From Pachyseris speciosa (lineage: Eukaryota; Cnidaria; Anthozoa; Scleractinia; Pachyseridae), in NCBI GenBank assembly GCA_016490735.1, contig JAEMWC010000274.1, positions 303,501-367,500 on the forward strand: a DNA stretch of 64,000 nucleotides. Reading direction: 5' to 3'. Numbering within the stretch: position 1 is the first letter of the stretch; the number at the start of each line of letters is the position of its first letter. Under the pieces are notes generated by a model. It did no database searches. It was given only the letters and a program-made list of their open reading frames with translations, and had not been told where the DNA came from. The translations under genes were made by a program, and so were the position numbers. Positions 49,956 to 62,515 of this stretch are shown here, piece by piece.

Positions 49956-52900
49956 ATCAAGGTCGGTAGTGGGGCGAGCATTCATGACGCTCATAAAAGG
50001 GGACGACTTTTTACGGTTTATAGTGGTTTTAGGTCCGATTCAGACGGCTTTGATTAAGACGGCGAACTTTTCATAAGCTGAACTTAAAGCATAATTGATG
50101 AGTATGCTTTCTTGTAAGCAGCTCTGAACTAAGTTCAGAATTAAGGTCGATGTCAGGCCTTTGTGTGATAGATAATGCTACTCGTTAAACTTTAAAAAAA
50201 AGGACGCACTTTGACACGATTATTACTCATATAACGCTTCTAAAAAAATAAATTGTCAATTTCTCGACTTTATTATTTTATTGAATGGTTGGTGACTTAA
50301 ATTTTTACTTGCGTGACCTGCCCACCGTTCGTACTTCACGCGGAATAAATATCCTCGAAATGAAAGTGTTGAATATTTCTTAGATTATGGTTGATAATGG
50401 TTAGATCAGCAAATTTGTTTCCAATCAATCACTGGTGGCGAGATGACCCTTGGTGCCGAGTTTACTGGTGGCGAGTTTTCCAGCCAAGTTCAGCGCTTGT
50501 CCATAATAGAAAAGGAGAAGCATTAAATGGGGAAATGGATACTATAGTTTATCAGGAATAATTCCTTTAAGAGTGATTGACATTTGTTCAAAGCCCTGGG
50601 AGATTCAAATTTCATTTTAAACTTTTGATCATAACGCAGGTAAGTTTGGGTGGGCAAAAAAACGGGGGAGTGGAGGGCTCCCCTTGCTACGGCCTTGCAG
50701 ACTGATTCAAATTCAGTCGTAATTCAATTAATTGGGTACCAGTTACATGTACTTGAACTGATCCTACTGTATTCGCACATATAACAAAGAGTGGCGATGG
50801 TAAATCCTTGACTTTGCGACACAGTTTCAGTTTCAGTTTCAGGTTAGTTTATTCTTTTTTGTACTATTTACAAACATTTCTACATTAAAGTGCATTACAT
50901 GGGTAGAGAGATAAGTCAGCAAACTAAATTACACAAGTGATGAAAAGCAAATGTGCGCATTGACCAAAGTAGCTTAAGCTTTCGAGTTGGTCACGGTGAG
51001 TCCACAGTTTTTTCTCTGCGAACCCGACGCAATCGTTTATGATCGCTTAAGAAGTCAAGACACCGAGACGGCTTCGCGCAGAATTTCGATACAAGCTGCG
51101 AGATCCGTTTGCCAAAATGTTTTGCGAGGCACTTAGTTTTGGAGACACCTGTCAACGTACCTGATACCTGAATGTTGCTAAGGCTAAATATTAAGCCTCG
51201 TTTATTTACGTTTGTGTCCAGTCACGGTCAGTGAGTGAAGCCAGTTCAGGATGGGAAGGAAAGCTTTTCAGGGTTCTTGAAAGCGCCTTTAACCAGCCTC
51301 GAGTCCACAAGCATGCATGAACGCAAGCAGAAACGAACGAAAGAATGATCGAATTAGAATAGCTTGAACTAAATAATCGCAACTTTAGGCGTAACTGATT
51401 CATCCTTCCATCCGTTTTTAATATTGTATAAATTAAACATTGATTGTATTTTAGCTGTAAATAATGTATTTTACCTTTGCTTTCTTACCTAGATGCACGG
51501 TTCTTGTGAAGAACAAGAATTGTAAATTTTGAACAAAACTCCCGTGATGAAATAAAGTTTTCCATCCATTCATCCATCCATGCTTTGGTTTTGATATAGG
51601 AAAAGTATGACGGAATTGCCTTCTAAGTTAGTAGAAAAAACCGTGATCTTTCAAAGGCTTATGACTGTTCAGCTTGAGGAATCCCCTCTGAAGCTCTGAT
51701 ATCGGTATACCAAGATTTAGCGGATAATAAATAATCCAGGAAAATTGTCTCGGGACTTTTTGCTAAATGCGCACACAGAATACATCTTTGTCTAAATATG
51801 GTCATATGCAATTACCCATAATAAGTTTCTTCATATTTGTCCCCCCCCTCCCTTCCTCCCACTGGGGAATGTTGATAGCCAATGAAACAATTGTACATCG
51901 TCAAATGCTTCAGTAGATCAACATTACCTTTTTATTTTTAAGAAGGTTTGGGAAAAGTGGGGTTAGTGACCAGCTCTATTCTTTAGCGTGATTGTTTTGC
52001 GCAAGTGTCCCAAACAGTCTGGCTTATGATGATTGACCGAATTCGGTGTTATAACATATATTTAAAATTTGATCATTTCTGGGCACTTTACTGGGTTGCT
52101 TCTATCTTGATCCTGAACATGGCTTAGTGCGGAAAACGTTCGGGTTTTTTACTTTTTAAGATCTTTTAGTCAAAAAGAAACATTCCTTAAGTTTCCGGCG
52201 CTTTTTTGTAGAACAACTGAGAGGCGTGAAATGGTTTGAGACTATTGTAGGGCCTGAACAATTTGCTTTGTCGGTCCGTTTCCAGTCTTAAGTTTCGCTT
52301 TGGAGTACAAATCTGTGTCAATTTAAGAAGTGGCTTTTTTCCTTACTGTTTATTCTAGGATTTAGAACAAAAGAAAGGCACCCTATTTAAGCGGTGGGAT
52401 ATTAGAGACAAAATACCAGTTTTCCTTATAAACTTTCGTTTCCTTTTCGTTCCCTCGCTTTGGTCACCAGAGAGGCTTTAAAAAAATGATTTGAGGTAGC
52501 GTCACCGACTGTGTTATTACTTAAAATTCAGTAGACAACAACCATTGTTTACTTGACCACGTTTCTCGCCAACATTTCCCACTACCGGTATCGCGAGGTC
52601 ACGGGTTCATTTTCTATTGTATAAGACCACCTTAAATTGCGATTATTTGTTGTGTTGACTTTTCGATTGGATGTAAAATTTTGTTTTACTAACCTCAGGG
52701 TGACAAAAAGCAGGTAGTCATGAGATACAAAGTTCGGTCTGACAAGAACAGTAGAACTAGGTTATATTTTCTGTCAACCTTAATGCTGTTCAGTTGCCAG
52801 CCGGTGCCCTGTTAGTGTACATCATGAAGCAATAGCTATCTTTCGTGACACTATATTTCAGGTCGCGTAGAATTAAATGAAACGGCAATAGCAATACACA

Positions 52901-53161
52901 TAAAAGAGCAACAATCCTATGAGATTCAGAGTTATCATCCTCTGCCAACTAAGATTGATATACCACGTATCGTATACTATATGCCTTGTTTAGTAAACTA
53001 ACGGGAACCAGAAGTGCGATTGACAACCATTGTCTAGCTAACACACAGGCAGTCATTTAAAAAAGACTGTGAAATTGCTAATGATTTACTAAGCCAATAA
53101 TTTATCACTGTGCCATCAAACAAAGAAAGTGAAAGCTGATTTATTATTTTTTCGTTTGTAG
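49956..53161. other. Intron-like sequence with retroelement tails
   Basis: A TTTCAG repeat at 50821-50843 followed by TTAGTTTATTC looks like the 3' tail of a minus-strand LINE, and ATCCATTCATCCATCCATGC near 51570 like the tail of a plus-strand one. No coding part of either is recognised; the rest shows nothing. Confidence 0.4.
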
Positions 53162-53233
53162 GAATTTGACTGCCAACCAGCTGAGGGAACTGCCCAAAGG
53201 TGTTTTTGATAACAATACAGGGCTGACATTCCT
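53162..53233 (+). CDS. Host leucine-rich-repeat exon 2 (72 bases, phase 2)
   Basis: Acceptor TTTGTAG and donor GTAAGTG bound 72 bases that encode NLTANQLRELPKGVFDNNTG and a final LTF in phase 2. The residues LPKGVFD are identical to the exon at 16945, and both introns continue with a CCTCCAAAGCG word after the donor and share TATTATT...TTCGTTTGTAG before the acceptor. The exons therefore arose by duplication including flanking intron, although now 36 kb apart. Confidence 0.8.
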
Positions 53234-53557
53234 GTAAGTGCATCTCCTGTTTACGCCTCCAAAGCGGTAAGGACTGTATGTGACTGAACTCGAGGAAAGG
53301 CATGAAGGCGGCATTGGACATTTCGGGACATTTGATAAATTTGTTCAGCAACAAATATTTAGCCGTCTGTCATGAAAATTTCCAGTTGGTTCCGGCAGTA
53401 TTAACTAATTTCGAGTCGCACGATTTATAAAGTCGTTTATTGAATGGTATGAGTTGTCATTCCATGAATTTTAGATGCTAGTCGTGACGACTTATTGGTA
53501 ATGAATTATACCAATTTTTTGACAAGTCATTAGTTTTTGTTCATAATCTTCAAATGC
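53234..53557. other. Intron sequence, no repeat recognised
   Basis: Directly follows exon 2; the first 90 bases resemble the intron after exon 1. Confidence 0.4.
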
Positions 53558-53639
53558 CGTATTTCCACGAGTAAGAGCCCACGCTCTAATAAGCGCCCTC
53601 CCCCGAATAAGCGCCCCACCACCTCGGCCAAAATGATCA

Positions 53640-53997
53640 GGGAGCTTTAGCAGCGACCACGGCGACGGCAACGAAAACGTTGTTTCAAAATCTAACTTTT
53701 CCTTTTTCTAACTCAATTTGTTTAACTTGGAAAATGCTGCACAACTCTTCAGGGACTATATTACATGTACTACGAATGGCGTTAAAATAAGGAAAAAGAA
53801 AGAAAAAATTACCGTCATGCGCTCACGTTCAAGAAAAAACCTAAAATTTGGTCATTTCACGTTGTTGTTTTGCCGAGGACGGCAAAGAAATGTACTAAAA
53901 TGTAAAACGCACGTGCACAGCGATTGTTTTTGCTAATTAAACCCATTGTTTTGTGACGTTCTCGTTGCCGTTGCCGTCCTCATTGCTAAAGCTCCCT
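53640..53997. mobile_element. MITE with AGGGAGCTTTAGCA ends
   Basis: AGGGAGCTTTAGCAGCGACC and its inverse TCATTGCTAAAGCTCCCT bound 358 bases; inner GGCGACGGCAACG pairs with CGTTGCCGTTGCCG. Confidence 0.8.
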
Positions 53998-54398
53998 AAA
54001 GGCAATGTTACACGAGGCAATTTTTCTTGCAACTCGCAACGTAACAAACGTTGCGTTGCAAGTTGCGAGAAAAAATTCACGTGTAACACCCTATTTTGCA
54101 ACTGCAATTGTTGCGTTGCGAGTTGCGAGAAAAGTAGAACGACCCTCTACTTTTCGCAACGTTGCGAGACAAGTTGGTTGCGTGTGACATCCCCTCTGCA
54201 ACTCGCAACAACAATTTTATCAGAATCGGCCAATCAGAGCTCATCTTTCACTCGCGGGAGATTTCAAGATGGCGTCCGCCATCTTGTTTGTTTTTGTACG
54301 AGTTGCAAGTTGCGAAAAAAGTTGCCAACGTGTAACATACCCTCTGCAACTTGAAGGGGTTTTTATTCGTCATCGTTGCCTCGTGTAACATGGCCTTA
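53998..54398. mobile_element. MITE with GGCAATGTTACACGAGGCAA ends, copy 1
   Basis: The left end GGCAATGTTACACGAGGCAA is answered by TTGCCTCGTGTAACATGGCC. The interior is full of CAACTCGCAA / TTGCGAGTTG pairs. It abuts the preceding MITE. The second copy is 54709-55109. Confidence 0.8.
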
Positions 54399-54708
54399 AT
54401 TAGTAAGCGCTTCTCTCGAATAAGAGCCTCCTCCCCTCCCCGTTCCTTTCTTGAATGGTAGGGATATACAAGGAAAACCTGTTCCTATTTTCACTTTATT
54501 TATAATCGTTTAAGCTTCAACTACACCGGCATCAGCACATGTAGAAAAAACCTAAAATTTGGTCATTTCACGTTGTTGTTTTGCCGAGGACGGCAAAGAA
54601 ATGTACTAAAATGTAAAACGCACGTGCACAGCGATTGTTTTTGCTAATTAAACCCATTGTTTTGTGACGTTCTCGTTGCCGTTGCCGTCCTCATTGCTAA
54701 AGCTCCCT

Positions 54709-55109
54709 AAAGGCAATGTTACACGAGGCAATTTTTCTTGCAACTCGCAATGTAACAAACGTTGCGTTGCAAGTTGCGAGAAAAAATTCACGTGTAACAC
54801 CCTATTTTGCAACTGCAATTGTTGCGTTGCGAGTTGCGAGAAAAGTAGAACGACCCTCTACTTTTCGCAACGTTGCGAGACAAGTTGGTTGCGTGTGACA
54901 TCCCCTCTGCAACTCGCAACAACAATTTTATCAGAATCGGCCAATCAGAGCTCATCTTTCACTCGCGGGAGATTTCAAGATGGCGTCCGCCATCTTGTTT
55001 GTTTTTGTACGAGTTGCAAGTTGCGAAAAAAGTTGCCAACGTGTAACATACCCTCTGCAACTTGAAGGGGTTTTTATTCGTCATCGTTGCCTCGTGTAAC
55101 ATGGCCTTA
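54709..55109. mobile_element. MITE with GGCAATGTTACACGAGGCAA ends, copy 2
   Basis: Second copy of the preceding element, carried by the 711-base tandem duplication. Confidence 0.8.
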
Positions 55110-55465
55110 ATTAGTAAGCGCTTCTCTCGAATAAGAGCCTCCTCCCCTCCCCGTTCCTTTCTTGAATGGTAGGGATATACAAGGAAAACCTGTTCCTATT
55201 TTCACTTTATTTATAATCGTTTAAGCTTCAACTACACCGGCATCAGCACATGTAGAAAAACAGTTTATTTTCCGTCAAGTCGCTTCCAGTTATTTCCACA
55301 TCAATGTGCTTTTAGAATTCTTTTATGTGCATGATTCAAACTATAGTTCCAGTTCGTTGAATTAAAAAAAGATAATAAGCGCCTTCCTTAGAATACACCC
55401 CCTCCCTACTTTTATAGCCGAAATTTTAAATAAGCGCCCGTGCGCTTATTCGAGGAAATACAGTA

Positions 55466-57101
55466 AATCAGCAGCTGCAGCCGATGTTTCCGTACATAAG
55501 CTGATATGGGACCCTTTTCCCAGACGGCATAATTATGTTATCGCTTTTTGGTATTTTCTACTTCTCTCCGTATTCGTGAAGAGCAAGTTAGGTTTGGGTC
55601 AAGAGATATGTCTTGTTTTCCTTCGTTGTTAAGTTTGCTGATATTGTTCATATAGATTCGTTACATACCGGGAAAAAAACAAAAACAAGCAAACAAACAA
55701 ACAAAAATGTGGCAGGACATTTTGGTTTTGTGTGTCACTCTTCCTTCCATTTCTCTGTTGTGCTAAGGAATCTTACTGGAGATAATTTGTAATTCCATTC
55801 ACATCAGTATTCGGCGAATATCTACCGAGTTTACCTTCATGAGCCAAAACTGGATGTTTGCATTTGAGCAGTCTGAGTGTAGCCGAAAGGCATTATTCTT
55901 TCGAATACCCTCGGGCGAAGCCTAAAATGACACGTCTAACAAAATCCCCAATTTGTTTGGAGGGGGTAGGGGTTGGGAGTTCAGCTGACAATATACCGAC
56001 AAGCGATCGGAAATTTTAAAATCTCGCACGCCGGCTGCTCAAAGGTGAATCGTACTTTGCTAATAACCTCCGAGTTAACCAATCAGAGCGCGCGAAAAGC
56101 ACTATTCACTGGTGTGGTATATACTAATAAACAAGAACTGGATGAGGTTGAGCAAAATATCGTGATTTGTTAGGGGGCGAGCAGTTCAATAATTATTGAA
56201 TAATTATTATTCGGCTGAGGAAAATAATTGATCTGCGAGTCACTGGCAAATCATGATATTTTGCGAAAAACGAGTTCAAAAATAGTTTTATCTTTCGATT
56301 GCCGAGCTTGTGTTTCATAATTATTTTCGGGAAGCGTGAAACGGTTTGCGATTTTTCACTGAATTTGAAGAGCTTGGACGCGTGGACTCAACTACGTATA
56401 AGCAGAATATTATTTACAGCAAATCACAGTAGGACGGTACTGTGCACTCTTGACAAGGTTTAGTTATAAGTGTCTCGCAAACTATTTCTGTCCACTATTT
56501 TCTTTTCAAACCTCTCGAGTATCGACTATCAGTTGACAGCAACAGTATGGAGAGAGACTTAAATATTGTAAATGTGCAATGGAATCCTCAATTCACCACT
56601 GGCCGCGGTAAACACAGTGATAACATCAAACGTTAATGCTCCCAACCCATGGTATCGAACAAAACAACAAGATATGCACGAGAAATGGGGTAGGGGATGA
56701 AGCAGTCGAGTTGCAAAATGTTTTCGGAATTAGCGACAGTGTTGAGGGTAAACGCGCATTTTATGTAAACCCATTTGTTATTGCTGCATTTAAAAGGCTT
56801 TCGGAAAGTCAACGTCACCAAATTCACTCCGCAGTACCTGCTGAGAACAAACAAAGTTACGAGAGGAAGCTGTCACGAAGCCACGCTCAAATTCCTATCT
56901 TGTGCTTAGCAGTTCATACAGGTAGTTTCCGCTGTGGATTCTGTTAGCACGCACAGTACTTTCTCGCGGCAAAGAGTCCTCAAGGCGATTGTTTGGAGAC
57001 TTTTCCAAGCTTCCTCAAATTTATTCCTAGTTATGTTTCTCCTTGCCTGCCGCGCTCGCTGAGCATAAATTAGCTCTTGTTCTGCTGTGAAGGACGATCG
57101 A
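55466..57101. other. No gene seen
   Basis: Short palindrome TCAATAATTATTGA near 56189 and C-rich or A-rich stretches; nothing coding that I can support. Confidence 0.35.
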
Positions 57102-57219
57102 GGCCCAGTTGCTCGAAGCGTGGTTAGCGCTAACCGGAGTTAAATACCATGACAACCTATAGGTTTTAATACATCTTAACCAATGGTTAGCGCTAACCAT
57201 GCTTCGAGCAACTCAGCCC
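57102..57219. repeat. Foldback element, 34-base arms
   Basis: CCCAGTTGCTCGAAGCGTGG...TAGCGCTAACC at 57103 and GGTTAGCGCTAACCATGCTT...ACTCAGCC at 57185. Each arm also contains the palindrome GGTTAGCGCTAACC. Confidence 0.85.
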
Positions 57220-57341
57220 GAGTCGCTAGAAATGGCAAACATGCATTCATCAACAATGACAATAGTTTTAGCTACCCGGAGTTTCCCTTTTTGACATCGG
57301 TTCGTTAGACCGCCATCGCCAGGAATTTTGAAATTATAGGA

Positions 57342-57712
57342 CCCCGGTTTCAGAACGATCAAACATTTTCGTCCAACATCGTGTTGGAAGAAGGTGTTTG
57401 ACCCTTTGCCGCCTCTCTCAACTTGGCATCGAAAGGGTTTTCCATGTTTGATAGAAATCAAACTTTCTCAGCCAACATTTCGCGTAACGTAGGTTCAAAA
57501 GTCGGTTTGATCGTTTAGCCACGTCTGCCAACAAGGCTGGCGCGAGAAGGAAAAAGCAACAAATTCAAAGAGATAACGTAATTACAGCGATTATTGTCAA
57601 ACTCACTTGTCTAGTATTTGGTTTAACATTGTTTCTCCATTTTAATAGGTATCTAACATTGTGTTTAGGGAACATGATGTTGGACGAAAATGTTTGATCG
57701 TTCAGCCGGGGC
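57342..57712. mobile_element. MITE with ACGATCAAACATTTTCGTCC ends
   Basis: CCCCGGTTTCAGAACGATCA...TCCAACATC at the left and GATGTTGGACGAAAATGTTT...CGTTCAGCCGGGGC at the right; 371 bases, no frame. Confidence 0.8.
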
Positions 57713-58159
57713 TTAAGACTTATTTCGTGCGTTTGAAGGTAGTCTGATCCGAAATCAGGCAGCCAAAATCAAACGTTAAAACATGAATATTTCTCAAACT
57801 CTTTATATTGCCAAATGGATTTTTTGTAATTGAAACCGGGTGTTGCCAGTTATTTCAAGGGAACGGCAATCATACAGCACGCAAATAGAGGCGGAAAACG
57901 GATACCTTTATTAATTAAAATCGTATTTACCTTTCCGCTAGCATGCTTCATATAAAATGTCAAAAATGGGCTGGTCAAAACAGGTCAAAAATTACTTATA
58001 TCGTTCCGTTTGCTGCTGATCCTGTAATGACGTGTCAAGCTGAAGCCTATTGCCTGCTTGCTTGTTTCCTCTTTTAGGAGTCAGTAGCAATTTATTACAG
58101 TTGTTGACTTTCTGAGAATGCTAGGATCCCTTTCATCGGCGTTAATCTCATAAAGAACA

Positions 58160-58930
58160 GAATAAAACTTGAGACTCAAGTCTACAGAAAGGCAGCAAAC
58201 ACTTGTTTACTCTTGCGTTTTTAAGAGTCATTCTAATAAACGTTACAAGGACTCTGTTAAAGACAATGTTACGTCGCGCTTATGCGTCGTCTTTTACAGC
58301 AGAGGCTTTCATCAGCTGTTTCATGCAGAATGTAACAAATTACGCTCTGTTTTCAGTCGTCTTGATTACCCTAGGGCTCTTATTGAATCTGCATTTTCAA
58401 TTGTTCTCGTCGAGGCAATTCAGGTCCTTCAGCGAACGTCAGTAACGGAAAGAGATACCACCATAGTTAGAATTGTATCGTAAGATCAAGTTTTTGCCAA
58501 TGCTGTTCGGGGGCATTTGCGCGATCTTAGTTACAAGGTTGGCCGTAGTGTGCAGCCAGTTTTTGTCAGTAGAAAGTTAGAGCAAGACTTTAGGCTAAAG
58601 GAAGTCAAGCCGTCTCTTGTTAACCAGCTGTGCGTTGTTTATAATTTTTCATGTGTGATCTGTGCGATGCCGATTATGTCGGACGTTACACAACCGACAC
58701 CTTTTCCAACACGTTGCCTAGCACAAGTTTTCGGCAATTGGCAAACATCTCATTGAAACGCACGGTGGCAGCGTCTTTTGAATAAAAGCCTTTTCAAGAT
58801 TCTTAAGAAAAGCCTAAGCAAGTTTGATTGTTTAGTGTTTGAAATGCTTTTATCAAGAAACGCAAACCTAATCTAAACGTGCAAACGGACTCCATACATG
58901 CTAAACGTTTTTGTTTAGTTCAAAGTTATT
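58160..58930 (+). mobile_element. Degenerate Penelope-like element, third copy
   Basis: Words SYKVGRSVQPVFVSRKLEQD, EVKPSLVNQLCVVYNFSC, then LFKILKK and FDCLVFEMLLSRNANL are the reverse transcriptase end and a decayed GIY-YIG region of a Penelope-like family different from those at 43 and 49 kb. Stops and frame changes are frequent. Confidence 0.65.
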
Positions 58931-59701
58931 TATTTCTGCTACATTTGTTTAGGCCGCGCAGGGCACTTAAACTCATTACGTATGTAATTACATAATTACG
59001 TATGAGCCGTGCGACTGATTCCGACGATACACGGAATATTTGTGAGAAGAGTTTTACTTCCCAAATTTATTCTAAATTTATTCAATACATTATGTGTTCG
59101 GCGTATTGCTAATTGCACGTGTGATTGAAATCTCGAAATATGAACTTCTTGTATATATGTGATTCTTGTTAGCCATCAATATTAGGTTTAAAACACTACT
59201 TTAAGTCGTTTAGTCGATGCCGCGTTCGATCATGGATAAACCTTCAAGTGGCTTACACCGGTTTCCAATTTTTTTTTTATGGCTCATTACTACCAACCTT
59301 TGTCCGTTATTATCTTAACTGCGGTATCAAAAAGTGTCAAATAATTGGTGACAAGGTTTTAAACTCTTTTCGAAGTAATAGGTTACCAAAGCAACACCTT
59401 AACTGCTAAAAACATCCCTAATGTCAGCATTGAGAGACAATGACTATAAAAACAAGCTCGGTGACCCCCATTATTTATTGTCAGCAAATAGTTACCATAA
59501 TAAAATGCAGCTTTTTTACAAAGTTAATAAAATTTGTAGAAGCGGATCGGAAGCAACCTTAAATTTTTAATCCGTTTCTACATTTTTTGACTTTGAAAAT
59601 TGTTGGATCTTGACACGCCTATTGCCTTTTAATAATGAAAAATGGGTTTCACCGAGTTCGTTTTCGAGTTAAAATTAGTTAAATCCGTTAATTCTTGGTA
59701 G
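58931..59701. other. Intron sequence upstream of exon 3
   Basis: The words TTAGGTTTAAAACACTACTT and TCGATGCCGC at 59184-59222 recur at the right window edge (63960-63999), pointing to duplicated intron sequence. Confidence 0.5.
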
Positions 59702-59773
59702 CTACTTGAATAAGAACCAGTTGAAGGAGCTTCCCACGGGAGTTTTTGATTACGATACCCAGCTTCAGAAGTT
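59702..59773 (+). CDS. Host leucine-rich-repeat exon 3, donor site changed
   Basis: After an acceptor TTGGTAG, 72 bases in phase 2 encode YLNKNQLKELPTGVFDYDTQ and a final LQK. The base pair after the expected end is GA (TTGAAAGTA) instead of GT. The next GT would add four bases and shift the frame. The coding words are intact, so either the exon has recently lost its donor and is skipped, or an unusual site is used. Confidence 0.7.
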
Positions 59774-59954
59774 GAAAGTACACTGGTGTTTAGCGGTGAA
59801 ATGGAAGTTTTAAAAATAAAAAGTACCCTCGGTTAAATCCAACGATTTAACTCGGGCGTTGTTTTAAATTCCTAAGAGGCATTTTCCCAAACACAACATT
59901 TTTCTTCTCTTTTCTTTACGTTACGAGTAGAGCGTAGGATACGAAAAGTCGAGG

Positions 59955-62515
59955 GGCTGTGAGACATTTGATTTCCAGGAAGTAAACCCGACGCAAGTGG
60001 AAAGCGTGCTGGAGTCTCTTGATGTAAATAAAGCTACCGTCCACAACGGCATTTCTATCAAAATCCTCAAGGCCGAAGCCGAGGAAATGTCTTTACCAAT
60101 CTCTACTCTTTACAACTCGTGCATCAAAAAGGGCCAGTGGCCATGTGACTGGAAAAAAGGGGGACTGGACACCAGTCTATAAAAAAGATGAGTACCACGC
60201 TAACAAGAATTATAGACCAGTATCCGTGCTGTCATGTGTAAACTAAATGTTCGAGCTTTTATTGGGTAACCAAATAACAACAAAGCATGATGATGATCGT
60301 CTCGGTGATGGCCTCACGGCTTATCGAAAGCACAATACTGAGTTGTGAAACATCATTGATAGGCCTAGTGGAAGATTGGAAATTGACTAGGGATAATCGT
60401 ATGTTAGTGGGAATATTATCAACAGATATGTTCAAAGCGTTTGATAGCTTACATCCACCTCTTATGCTACGTAAGTTTAAAAGCCTACGGTTTCCAGGAT
60501 AGAGCAATGGATTTGTTGTGCAGCTATTTGTGCAGTCGCTTAGGAAGAGTGCACATTGGATTGGTAACCAGCTCGTTAAGAAATGTGGAACGAGGCTTCC
60601 CTCGGGGATCAGTGCCACGGCCACAAATGTGGAACAGACCTCAAAACGATCTTTCATATAAAGTAGTTTCTGGGCTATCAATGTATGCGGACGATCACCA
60701 AATCTACGTGAAAAGAAAGGACATGTGTACTGTAGTCGCGAATATTCAAGAGAGTGCCACTCTAGCAACTAACTGGTACGACTCGAATCTTCTTCAGTAA
60801 AAAGAAAAAATATCAAACGATAAACATTCGGAATGAAAATGTGAACTATGGTGATAAAACATGTTTAACTGTTAACGGCAAGGATATAATAAAATCAGAT
60901 AATTTAAAGCACCTAGGCGTAACTATTTATTGTGGTCCTAATTTTGATTTGCACATTAGTAATGTTTGTAAGAAAGCTAGTCAGAGAATAGGTGTGATCA
61001 TGATCCTGAGGAATCTCATACCAACTGAGGCGAAATTACATCTCTACAAGGCAGCCATTCTCCCTCCTTTAAGATATTGCCACTTAATGTGGCATTTCTG
61101 TAGAGCCTTGGATACCCGTAGACTAGAGAGAGTACAGGAGCGTATATTGCGCGCTGTATTTAAAGACAAGCAATCTAGTTACCAACAGCTGTTAGAGAAA
61201 GCAAAGCTACCATCGTTGTATAATAGGAGACTACAAGACATATGTATCCTAATGTATAAGGTTAAACACATTTTTTGTCCGCGGACTATTTACAATACAA
61301 TACAATACTTTATTTATACACGGAACACCAAGGAGCTCCTAAGTGCTCGTTAAAACGTGTACGTGTGTATTAATGTAAAAAATAAAATTGTACAAAATTG
61401 AAAAGGATAAAATTAATCAATTAATTAATAAACATTACCTAAATACTAACTAGTAATTAATCTGTGTACAAACTTTAAAAATTTAAAAAGCTCTTCAAGT
61501 CATATGAACATTAAGAGCCCGCTTAATAGAAACAGTGTCTTTGGACTCTCTAACCATTTGAGACAACGCATTCCATAGTTTACTGACTAAAAAGGTAAAA
61601 GATCGATGCATATACTCCAAGTTGAATGGGGGAAGTTCCAACCTGGTGCTGAGCCCGCGTAAATTATATTTAACATTCTTAAGATTGAAAAAACTTACTA
61701 ATATAGGGTGCTCCGTGGCTATACAAGCACTTTTATAACATAACTAGCGACTGGAATTGCCTGCGTTGTTCCAAAGACTTGATATTAACTATTTTTAGGA
61801 GGTAGTCGTATGAAACAGACTTCGGAAAGCCTAAGGTACTTCTTAATAAATAGTAATTAGTGTTCTCCATTTTGGTAATCTCAGCATTACCTATTCCCAG
61901 CAAAAGAGGGCTGCAATACTCAAGATGTGGGCGAACATATGCCCTGTAGAGACGTACCATTACATACTTCGGAATGAACTTGCATAGTCTCCGCAAGGCC
62001 GAAGCTGACTAACAGCAACATTTACGGCAGAAAGATTTCTATCAACCTAGTTTTAACACAGTTACGCACGGAAAACGCTCAATCCAATATCTAGGTCCTG
62101 GAGCTAGGACTCTGGAGCTAGGACTCCGGAGCAGGATACCAAGCAAAGACAGATCGGCCAACAGTCTTAAGCAGTTCAAGACCAGGATACGCAGTCTTGA
62201 TTTAAGTAACATTTAAGATGGATGTGGTGGTTGCTACCTTTGCAATTCGTGATTTTTGAATTTTGTCATTCATGACTTTGGAAATTTGATGACTATGATT
62301 AGAGTTTTAGTTGTATGTATGTTAGTAGCTATGATCTGTTGTTTTTTCTGATTTTTATTCTTAGTAGAATTCTAGTTCGATTCTATGTTAATTCGGTTTG
62401 TATTTTTAGATTGTATTCTAGAATAGTTACGCGTCCCCTATTACCGCGCAGTGGGGAATCCCTTCTGCTAGATTTTGCCGACACGTTAATAAAGTCATCA
62501 ATCAATCAGCAGTTA
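59955..62515 (+). mobile_element. LINE, 5'-truncated, interrupted by another LINE
   Basis: Plus-strand words VNKATVHNGISIKILKAEAE, STDMFKAFDSLHPPLML, LSMYADDHQIYVK, then NLKHLGVTIYCGPNFDLHIS, RRLERVQERILRAVF are reverse transcriptase palm and thumb (YADD). The family C-terminus (RSIQYLGPGA, IPSKDRSANSLKQFKTRI) appears only at 62075-62210, after a 750-base insertion. It ends with AATAAA and a TCAATCAATC tail near 62495-62510. Several frame changes make it inactive. Confidence 0.8.
61285..62035 (-). mobile_element. LINE 3' fragment nested in the plus-strand LINE
   Basis: Minus-strand words LCKFIPKYVMVRLYRAYVRP, HLEYCSPLLLG and SLEQRRQFQSLVML are a LINE thumb region. Its 3' tail TAAATAAAGTATTGTATTGT ends near 61290, inside the other LINE. 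Confidence 0.75.

Larger units (their letters stand above)
53833..55254 (+). repeat. 711-base tandem duplication, nearly identical copies
   Basis: Copy 1 is 53833-54543 and copy 2 54544-55254. I see one difference (CAACGTAAC at 54037 against CAATGTAAC). AGAAAAA is present at the joins. Open frames repeated at this spacing are within the MITE and not genes. Confidence 0.9.
53558..55465. mobile_element. MITE with nested insertions (ends TGCCGTATTTCC / GGAAATACAGTA)
   Basis: GCCGTATTTCCACGAGTAAG at the left and CTTATTCGAGGAAATACAGT at the right are imperfect inverted ends, each next to AATAAGCGCCC words. Two further MITEs and a 711-base tandem duplication lie inside. Confidence 0.65.

Noticed and set aside
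53953..55065. Repeated 133-residue plus-strand frames
   Set aside because: They fall inside MITE sequence and its 711-base duplicate; composition follows CAACTCGCAA repeats.
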